A stretch of DNA of 64,000 nt from Planctomycetota bacterium. GTDB taxonomy: Bacteria; Planctomycetota; UBA1135. Positions 57,769-64,000 of this stretch are shown piece after piece. Below the pieces are notes generated by a model that saw nothing but the letters and a program-made list of their open reading frames with translations, did no database searches and had not been told where the DNA came from. The stretch lies in the NCBI GenBank assembly GCA_021776795.1, contig JAJFFC010000005.1:62001-126000 (forward strand), given 5' to 3'. The translations under genes were made by a program, and so were the position numbers. Position 1 is the stretch's first letter. Every line of letters begins with the position of its first letter.

Positions 57769-58336
57769 AATATTGCTGGTGGTACTCTTCCGCGCGAATG
57801 AAGTCGCCAGCCTCTTCGACTCCGGTAGCCACCACTCGATCGGAAGTCTTCTGCAGTTCCGCAATCGAAGCTTCCGCCAACTTACGCTGCTCCTCATTGT
57901 GCACGAAAATGGCAGAACGGTATTGATCACCGATATTTACGCCTTGCCCATTGGCCTGGAAGGGGTTGTGGTTTTCCCAGAACAACTGCAGCAGATGTTC
58001 GTAGCTCACTTGCTTGGGGTCAAAGCGAATATGCACGGCCTCGGCATGTCCGGTAGTGCCGGAGCAAACCATTTCATAGGTCGCGTTCGGCACATCGCCA
58101 CCGATGTAACCCGATTGAGTTTCTAATACGCCCTCGACTTCACGGTAGAGAGCTTCCACACCCCAGAATCAGCCTGCGGCAAAGGTGGCCTCGGCCACAA
58201 CAGCCGTAGGGTCATTGGCAAAATTGGTGGTCGAGGTAGTCATGGTGTTGGATTGTCCGGTGGAACAGGCCGCCGTCAGCAGCAAGACCGGGCTGAGCTT
58301 GCTCCATGCGGCGGAAGAGAATGCGCGAAAGGCCAT
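57731..58336 (-). CDS. msrA: Lipoprotein peptide methionine sulfoxide reductase A, selenoprotein candidate: in-frame UGA at G-U-F-W-G (UGA at 58171..58169)
   Basis: Reverse-strand reading from ATG 58336: MAFRAFSSAAWSKLSPVLLLTAACSTGQSNTMTTSTTNFANDPTAVVAEATFAAG(UGA)FWGVEALYREVEGVLETQSGYIGGDV...; lipobox LTAAC. Confidence 0.92.
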
Positions 58337-58344
58337 AGTGCTTC

Positions 58345-59271
58345 TTAGGATAGCGGAAGGAGGGACTCCAGGGCGGCATCTAGTGTGGGGAGTGCAAAGC
58401 CAAAACCGCTCAGGAGCAGGGCTTCGGGGCGGATTTTCATGCTCTCGAGGACCAATTTGGCCTCTGAGCCGGCAAGTCTGGCGCCAAGCTTGATGCCAAA
58501 GGCGGGTGCGGGCAAGCCAATCGGACGGCGCAGCACTCGGCGCATTTCCGCCATGAAGGCGGCATTGGTCACAGGATGCGGGGTAGCAAGGTTGATTGCC
58601 CCCTGTAAATCCTCATGCTGGTAGGCGTGGACGATGGCGGCACAATAATCTTGCACCGCAATCCAACTCATCCATTGTTTGCCACTGCCGGCGCGGCCAC
58701 CTAAGCCCCATCGCGTGATGCGTTGCAGCACAGGAAGAGCGCCGTCGTTGCCCAACACCACACTGGTGCGCAGGGCAAGACGCCTGGTTTCAGGCAAATC
58801 GCGAGCCATCAACTCCTGCTCCCAAGCAATGCCGATATCGCGAAGCTCCTCTCCCGGGCAAGGTGGTGCCGCTTCGGTTGCCGCCGGGTTCTCGCCCCAA
58901 ACCGGCTCGTAAATGGCGCCAGTAGAAGCATTCATCCACACTCGCGGTGGATTTTCGCAGGCGGCGATGGCTTCGCCCACTGCACGCGTGGTGTCGATGC
59001 GAGAAGACAAAATTTGGCGCAGGTTCTCGGGTGTGTGGCGGCAATTGATGCTCCGGCCAGCAAGGTTGATGACCAAAGCGGCGCCCTCTAAGCGTTTCGC
59101 CCAAGGACCTTGAGCACGACCATCCCAAACTTCATGCGCACAACCGGCAACAGCAGGGGTTGCGTGCCGGCTCACGGTGACGACCTCTAAGCCCGCCCGC
59201 TGCAGGGCCTCGGCCAGATGCGGGCCAAGAAAACCGTTCGCGCCGAAAAGGATTGCCTGTGGAGCCTCCAT
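58345..59271 (-). CDS. TIGR01777-type NAD(P)-dependent epimerase (SDR superfamily)
   Basis: ILFGANGFLGPHLAEALQ, VINLAGRSINCRHTPENLRQILSSRIDTTRAVGEAI; start chosen at MEAPQ. Confidence 0.9.
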   Translation of the reverse strand: MEAPQAILFGANGFLGPHLAEALQRAGLEVVTVSRHATPAVAGCAHEVWDGRAQGPWAKRLEGAALVINLAGRSINCRHTPENLRQILSSRIDTTRAVGEAIAACENPPRVWMNASTGAIYEPVWGENPAATEAAPPCPGEELRDIGIAWEQELMARDLPETRRLALRTSVVLGNDGALPVLQRITRWGLGGRAGSGKQWMSWIAVQDYCAAIVHAYQHEDLQGAINLATPHPVTNAAFMAEMRRVLRRPIGLPAPAFGIKLGARLAGSEAKLVLESMKIRPEALLLSGFGFALPTLDAALESLLPLS

Positions 59272-59313
59272 AGCAGGAGTGTAGGACATCAGATGCTGCC
59301 GCTAAACTCCGCT

Positions 59314-60468
59314 ATGCGATTCCTCGTCCTTGCGCTCCTGCTGTGTTCCTGTCAGAACCCAAACCTGCGCCATGACCAATCTCCGTCAACCATGAGCAAC
59401 ACTCTTGCCCTGCGCCCTCTCAGCCCAAAGGAGGTCTCTGCCTTTGCCCGCTTGGCACTAGACGGCATTGAGCGGCCCTTCCCTAATAAGCCCGGGCAGG
59501 TATATGTTGGCCCAGAGTCTGCTGTGGTACCGCAGGACATGCACCCTGTGTTCTATGGATCCTTTGATTGGCACAGCTCGGTACACGGCCATTGGATGTT
59601 GGTGCGCCTCTTACGCCATTACCCCAACAGTCCGGTTGATGCGGAAATCCGCAGCCTGCTCGCACGCCAACTCACGCCGGAGAAACTCGAACAGGAAGCC
59701 GCCTACTTCACCCCGAAGCACAACCAGGGCTTTGAACGCATGTATGGCTGGGCCTGGTTACTACGCTTGGCGCAGGAGCTGGAAATGGGCGCTACCGAGG
59801 ACACGCAAATCGCGGAGTGGCGCGAAGCCATTCGACCATTGGAAATGCGGATTGTGGAGCTCAGTATGAACTACTTGCCGCGATTGAGTTGGCCGATCCG
59901 CACTGGAGTGCACCCGGACAGCGCCTTTGCTTTGGGCATGCTTCTCGACTATGCCGAGGTCGTCGACAACCCAGAACTCGCTGCCTTGGTGCGCTCGCGG
60001 GCGCAAGATTTTTACGGCCAAGATCGCAACTACCGCGGCGCCTACGAACCCTCTGGTGAGGACTTCTTCTCCGCCGGTTGGAATGAAGCTGACCTCATGC
60101 GCAGGGTGCTTTCCCCCGCAGAGTTCCGCCGCTGGCTAGATGGCTTCCTCCCTGGTTTGGCCACGGGGGACGTCGGCAATCTGCTGACACCTGTTGAAGT
60201 CAGTGATCCTACGGATGGCCGCTTGGTTCATCTTGCTGGCCTCGACTTGTCGCGGGCATGGACCATGCTTGGTGTGGCCTCGGCCTTGCAAGAGGATGAT
60301 CCACGCCATGGCCTCTTGCTTGAAGCCGCAGCAGCCCATCGCGAGGCCGGCCTGGCCTATGTCTTCAGTGGCCACTACGAGGGCGAACACTGGCTCGCCA
60401 GCTTTGCGGTATATCTGCTTACGCGGGCTGGTCTCGACGAGGTGGGACCACCAACAGCGGAACGCTAA
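59314..60468 (+). CDS. DUF2891-like lipoprotein
   Basis: Lipobox-like LALLLCSC; HPVFYGSFDWHSSVHGHWMLVRLLR, GEDFFSAGWNEADLMRRVL. Confidence 0.8.
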   Translation: MRFLVLALLLCSCQNPNLRHDQSPSTMSNTLALRPLSPKEVSAFARLALDGIERPFPNKPGQVYVGPESAVVPQDMHPVFYGSFDWHSSVHGHWMLVRLLRHYPNSPVDAEIRSLLARQLTPEKLEQEAAYFTPKHNQGFERMYGWAWLLRLAQELEMGATEDTQIAEWREAIRPLEMRIVELSMNYLPRLSWPIRTGVHPDSAFALGMLLDYAEVVDNPELAALVRSRAQDFYGQDRNYRGAYEPSGEDFFSAGWNEADLMRRVLSPAEFRRWLDGFLPGLATGDVGNLLTPVEVSDPTDGRLVHLAGLDLSRAWTMLGVASALQEDDPRHGLLLEAAAAHREAGLAYVFSGHYEGEHWLASFAVYLLTRAGLDEVGPPTAER

Positions 60469-60865
60469 GTTTCTTCAATAGCGCTTCGGTGGTGCTACCC
60501 ACCAACCACTGATGCCATTTGCCGTGGCCACGCGTTCCGGCAATGACATAGTCGGCGGCATACTTCTCGGCCATATCCACTAAGGTCGGCACCGTCGGGC
60601 CTTGCACCATGTGGCCTTCAGCCTCCCATCCTTGCTGTTGCAATTCGGCAACCTGGTCAAGAAGCTGCCGATGCTCCTCACGCAGTTCTTTGCTCACGAT
60701 TTCACGCACGGAAGCTGGGCCCGCGCTGTAAGGAATGAAGTCAGGCTCGGGCGCAGCCACGTGCACCAAAATCAATCGATCTGCGGATTTCGCCAAGCCG
60801 CAGGCGGTGGCAACCAAATCTGGCGTGAGTGGAGAAAAGTCTAGTGCGATGAGGTAGTTGGTCAT
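60419..60865 (-). CDS. Universal stress protein (UspA family)
   Basis: YLIALDFSPLTPDLVATA, ADYVIAGTRGHGKWHQWLVGSTTEALLKKLSVPLLVV. Confidence 0.92.
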   Translation of the reverse strand: MTNYLIALDFSPLTPDLVATACGLAKSADRLILVHVAAPEPDFIPYSAGPASVREIVSKELREEHRQLLDQVAELQQQGWEAEGHMVQGPTVPTLVDMAEKYAADYVIAGTRGHGKWHQWLVGSTTEALLKKLSVPLLVVPPRRDQPA

Positions 60866-61299
60866 GAGCAGGAAGGCAGCGGGCTTTCGCGCACTTTCAG
60901 CGACCACCCCGACTGAAGTTTCATGCTACGCGCTGGAGCCCCCTGCTTTGGCGAGAACCATGAAAATGTTCGGCGGTTCCGTTCTGGCCGCAGATACTGG
61001 CGCAGGCATTGTGCCGGCAATTGATGCAAATGGACTTCGCTCCGCTGCAGATAGCGGCCCTGATGGCTGGCGACGTAGACTTGGTCATGCAGTCCCTGAG
61101 GTTTCATGAAGGCGTCGTAACTTTCTTGATCTCGCCAAAGGCCAAGGATGATGGCGAGTTGCGGATCCTGTTCGCACCAACCGCCAAGTTGCCCGAGGAA
61201 TCCATCGAGAGTCAATGCCGCACGCCAAGACTCTTGTGCCTCGGCAAAGGCTTGTTCATCGCCGGGGCGAACCCAGCACAGAATTTCTTTCAGGATCAT
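60862..61299 (-). CDS. DUF4937/YdbC-like protein with C-terminal extension
   Basis: MILKEILCWVRPGDEQAFAEAQESWRAALTLDGFLGQLGGW...DQESYDAFM. Confidence 0.6.
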   Translation of the reverse strand: MILKEILCWVRPGDEQAFAEAQESWRAALTLDGFLGQLGGWCEQDPQLAIILGLWRDQESYDAFMKPQGLHDQVYVASHQGRYLQRSEVHLHQLPAQCLRQYLRPERNRRTFSWFSPKQGAPARSMKLQSGWSLKVRESPLPSCS

Positions 61300-61300
61300 G

Positions 61301-61332
61301 AAAAAGAGAGGAGCCCCCTCCAGGCTCCTCTC
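61301..61332 (-). terminator. Intrinsic terminator of the Hsp20 gene
   Basis: Minus strand GAGAGGAGCC-TGGAGGG-GGCTCCTCTC followed by TTTTT; 10-bp perfect stem plus T-tract. Confidence 0.8.
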
Positions 61333-61351
61333 CATCCTAAATCCTCCAGGG

Positions 61352-61798
61352 TCAATTCACCTGGACATCAAAGGCTTTGGGTTGCGCTTCCTCCACTTTG
61401 GGCAAAACAATGCGCAAGACGCCGTGCTCGAAGCGCGCCTCAATGCCCTCGGCGCGGACATTTTCCGGCATCGTAAAGCGCCGCTCGAACTCGCCGAAGC
61501 GACGCTCCGACCGAAGTGCACGATCTCCCTCGGACAGGACTTGCGCCTCGCGCTTTCCTTGGACGTGAAGGACCTCCTCCTTCACCTGAACCTGCACTTC
61601 TTCGCGAGTCATGCCAGGTAGGTCGACATCGATGACGAAGCTCTGCTCGTTTTCGCGAATGTCCACGGCGGGTTGCCAAGTCGACCGTGTGCCATTCTTC
61701 GCATCTTGGCGAGAGGAGGACGATAGGTCGCGACGGTAGCCTTCCAGGAAGGCGTCGATTTCAGAAAAAGGATTCCAATGAAGTAGTTGATGTGACAT
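61352..61798 (-). CDS. Hsp20/alpha-crystallin small heat-shock protein
   Basis: PAVDIRENEQSFVIDVDLPGMTREEVQVQVKEEVLHVQGKRE; HGVLRIVLPKVEEAQPK. Confidence 0.95.
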   Translation of the reverse strand: MSHQLLHWNPFSEIDAFLEGYRRDLSSSSRQDAKNGTRSTWQPAVDIRENEQSFVIDVDLPGMTREEVQVQVKEEVLHVQGKREAQVLSEGDRALRSERRFGEFERRFTMPENVRAEGIEARFEHGVLRIVLPKVEEAQPKAFDVQVN

Positions 61799-61971
61799 GT
61801 TGCTTACGGATTAGGGATGCGGCCCGTGATTGGCGCCGTGTCCGAGAAAACGCAATCGCAATGCCAGCCCGAACCCGGCCAGGCAGGCAGATACCACTGC
61901 CGCACTGACAGCTAAGCCTGCAATCTTGACAGTGAGCCACTAAAAAGGCACGAAAAGGCCTGAATCTGCCT

Positions 61972-63444
61972 TTACACCTCGATCGTGGCGCGGCCGTGAT
62001 AAATCTCCCTTGCCGGCCGTGGCCCCAATGGGCCACACAGCACTTCCATCTGTGCCAAGGGGACTTCACTCGGATGGTCGTAGCCGCATGCCCGACTCAG
62101 GCGCAACAACTCCTTGCGCAAGGTCACCAAGTAGTTCGCAAGGCGCTCCGATTTTTCCGTTGGATCTAGTCCGCGTTGCAGCCATTTGTTTTGCGTAGCC
62201 ACTCCGGTGGGGCAATGTCCGGTATGACAACGCTGCGCTTGTATACAACCGATAGCCAACATCGGCTCTCGCGCTAGACCAATCATGTCAGCGCCAAGAC
62301 CAAAGGCCAGTAAGGCTCTTGGTGGCAAGCCCAAACGTCCCGAGGCAATCACGATGACTTCGTCACGGATGTCATGCTCCACGAAGGGTTGCAAAGCACG
62401 CGGCAATCCATGCATCAGCGGCAAGGAAACATGGTCCGTAAAGACCAAGGGGCCGGCACCAGTTCCACCTTCTCCGCCATCAATGGCCAAAAAATCTGGA
62501 CCGGTCCTGGTCGCGGCCATGCGCCGGGCTAATTCTTGCCAGAACAGTGGGGCACCGACAGCTGATTTAATGCCAACAGGCAAGCCCGACTCAGCGGCCA
62601 AGAGCTCAATAAACTCAAGCATGCCATCGACGTTGCCAAAAGCGCGATGGTGGCTCGGGCTGAGGCAATCTTCTCCTTGGGGAATGCCGCGGATGGCTGC
62701 GATTTCCGAGGTCACTTTGGCGCCAGGCAAAATGCCGCCGATGCCAGGCTTGGCTCCTTGGCTCAACTTGACTTCAATGGCTTTCAAATTTGGATTCGCC
62801 GCCACGGTTTCGCGGAAGCGACCAAGATCAAAGTTGCCATCGGTACCGCGAGCCCCAAAGTATCCGGTGCCCAATTGCCAAATCAAATCACCACCTTGCT
62901 GATGATAGGGAGAAATGCCGCCCTCGCCCGTGTTGTGCAATCCACCCGCCTTTTTGACGCCGCGATTCAAAGCCATCACGGCGGTCGAACTCAAGGAGCC
63001 AAAACTCATGGCCGACACATTGACCACCGAAGCTGGACGGAAGGCGTGCTTGCGCCCGCGTGCCTCGCCCAAGATTTTGGTACAAGCCAACTTGTGTTGC
63101 GCGTCGTAACCAGCCATTCCTGGATGCAGGTCATCCTTGGGGAAGGCCGCATGCGAGAAAATCGGATAGTCCTCCGAAGTATCTAGATCATTGTCGGTAC
63201 CAAAACCAAAATAGTTGTTCTGCTTTTTTGCCGAACTGTAAATCCAACGCCGTTGGTCTCGACTAAAAGGACGCTCCTCATCGTTGCTGGTCACGATGTA
63301 CTGGCGCAATTCGGGACCAATATTCTCAAGCCAATAGCGCAGATGGCCAATCACAGGAAAGTTGCGCAAGATGGCATGCTTTGGCTGCAATAGGTCATAA
63401 ACCACCACGGCAATCAGCAATCCAAGCAGTAGGAGCCACCACAT
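61972..63444 (-). CDS. FMN-binding glutamate synthase family protein (GltB/GOGAT central-domain-like), membrane-anchored
   Basis: NVSAMSFGSLSSTAVMALNRGVKKAGGLHNTGEGGISPYH; KLSQGAKPGIGGILPGAKVT; GEGGTGAGP; N-terminal TM. Confidence 0.92.
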   Translation of the reverse strand: MWWLLLLGLLIAVVVYDLLQPKHAILRNFPVIGHLRYWLENIGPELRQYIVTSNDEERPFSRDQRRWIYSSAKKQNNYFGFGTDNDLDTSEDYPIFSHAAFPKDDLHPGMAGYDAQHKLACTKILGEARGRKHAFRPASVVNVSAMSFGSLSSTAVMALNRGVKKAGGLHNTGEGGISPYHQQGGDLIWQLGTGYFGARGTDGNFDLGRFRETVAANPNLKAIEVKLSQGAKPGIGGILPGAKVTSEIAAIRGIPQGEDCLSPSHHRAFGNVDGMLEFIELLAAESGLPVGIKSAVGAPLFWQELARRMAATRTGPDFLAIDGGEGGTGAGPLVFTDHVSLPLMHGLPRALQPFVEHDIRDEVIVIASGRLGLPPRALLAFGLGADMIGLAREPMLAIGCIQAQRCHTGHCPTGVATQNKWLQRGLDPTEKSERLANYLVTLRKELLRLSRACGYDHPSEVPLAQMEVLCGPLGPRPAREIYHGRATIEV

Positions 63445-63446
63445 GC

Positions 63447-64000
63447 TTAGCGACCTTGAAATTCCGGCGGCCGTTTCTCGGCGAATGCCGCTAATGCTTC
63501 GAGGCGGTCCTCGGTAGGAATGATGCGCTTGTAACAACTCGCTTCGTGTTCCAAGGCCTGCTCCAACGTCATGTTGAGGCCGCCATCAATCGCGTCCTTG
63601 GCCGCACGTAAAGCCAAAGGTCCATTCTTCAATAAGCGCTGTAGCAGATGATCCAATTCCGCAGCAAAATGAGCCGCTGGAGCCACTTCATGGACTAGTC
63701 CACAAGCCAAGGCTTCCTCACTGGTCAAGCGTTCTGCAAGCAAGATCATCTGCTTGGCTTTGGCTGCCCCCACCAAACGCGGCAAGCGCACGCACCCGCC
63801 AGCACCCGGAATGATGGCCAGCGCCGTTTCGGTCAGACCGATGAGTGCCTGGTCTGCCATCAAACGCAAATCACAGCTCAAGGCCAGTTCACATCCTCCG
63901 CCAAAAGCCGCGCCTTGGATGGCAGCAATCGTGGGCTGTGGCAAATTGGCGATGTCATCCATGGTCGCGCGAATCTGACGCACGAATTCACGCACTTGAT
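63447..64000 (-). CDS. Enoyl-CoA hydratase/isomerase family protein (5' end beyond the right window edge)
   Basis: PTIAAIQGAAFGGGCELALSCDLRLMADQALIGLTETALAIIPGAGGCVRLPRLVG crotonase signature. Confidence 0.92.
   Translation of the reverse strand, partial: QVREFVRQIRATMDDIANLPQPTIAAIQGAAFGGGCELALSCDLRLMADQALIGLTETALAIIPGAGGCVRLPRLVGAAKAKQMILLAERLTSEEALACGLVHEVAPAAHFAAELDHLLQRLLKNGPLALRAAKDAIDGGLNMTLEQALEHEASCYKRIIPTEDRLEALAAFAEKRPPEFQGR

Noticed and set aside
58169-58171. Genome-wide reassignment of UGA (Gly or Trp code)
   Set aside because: Other genes in the window end normally at TGA (e.g. 11156..11158), and both read-through UGAs replace catalytic Cys rather than Gly/Trp residues.
61811-61939. 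Short minus-strand hydrophobic reading frame (..KIAGLAVSAAVVSACLAGFGLALRLRFLGHGANHGPHP) between hsp20 and the glutamate-synthase-like gene
   Set aside because: Looks like a TM peptide but an in-frame TAG precedes it and there is no usable start codon before the hydrophobic stretch.
1-64000. CRISPR arrays, insertion sequences, prophage or integrative elements
   Set aside because: No regularly spaced direct repeats, transposase, integrase or phage structural genes were seen.

Overview
This 64 kb window is a dense, GC-rich bacterial chromosomal segment with about 60 protein genes. I found no tRNA, rRNA, CRISPR array or mobile element. The gene content (LpxC-FabZ fusion, LpxA, BamA, Skp, DUF58/MoxR/transglutaminase, many secreted unknowns) fits a Gram-negative, possibly Planctomycetota-like lineage; that placement is inference only. 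Main blocks: gltX, DUF4139; trmFO-pruA-glcDEF; a very large multi-unit amidohydrolase; a tandem pair of secreted paralogs; trmB-gfo-lpxA-lpxC/fabZ-skp-bamA-dnaB and rplI-rpsR-rpsF-pth-rplY-prs-glmU; psd-CMD-MFS; an FHA/GAF/sigma54 activator with a Ser/Thr kinase; ettA; a MoxR/DUF58/transglutaminase operon; and a redox/stress cluster. The strongest observations are: (1) two probable selenoproteins hidden from ordinary ORF calling, namely a secreted thioredoxin-like protein with an in-frame UGA at W-[UGA]-G-P-C and a lipoprotein MsrA with an in-frame UGA at G-[UGA]-F-W-G; (2) many transcription-unit-first genes carry a TANNNT -10-like box only about 4-13 nt upstream of the start codon, suggesting leaderless transcripts; (3) three divergent gene pairs share one symmetric ANNNTANNNT core that would supply both -10 elements. 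All calls come from reading the sequence and supplied ORFs; no searches were run.
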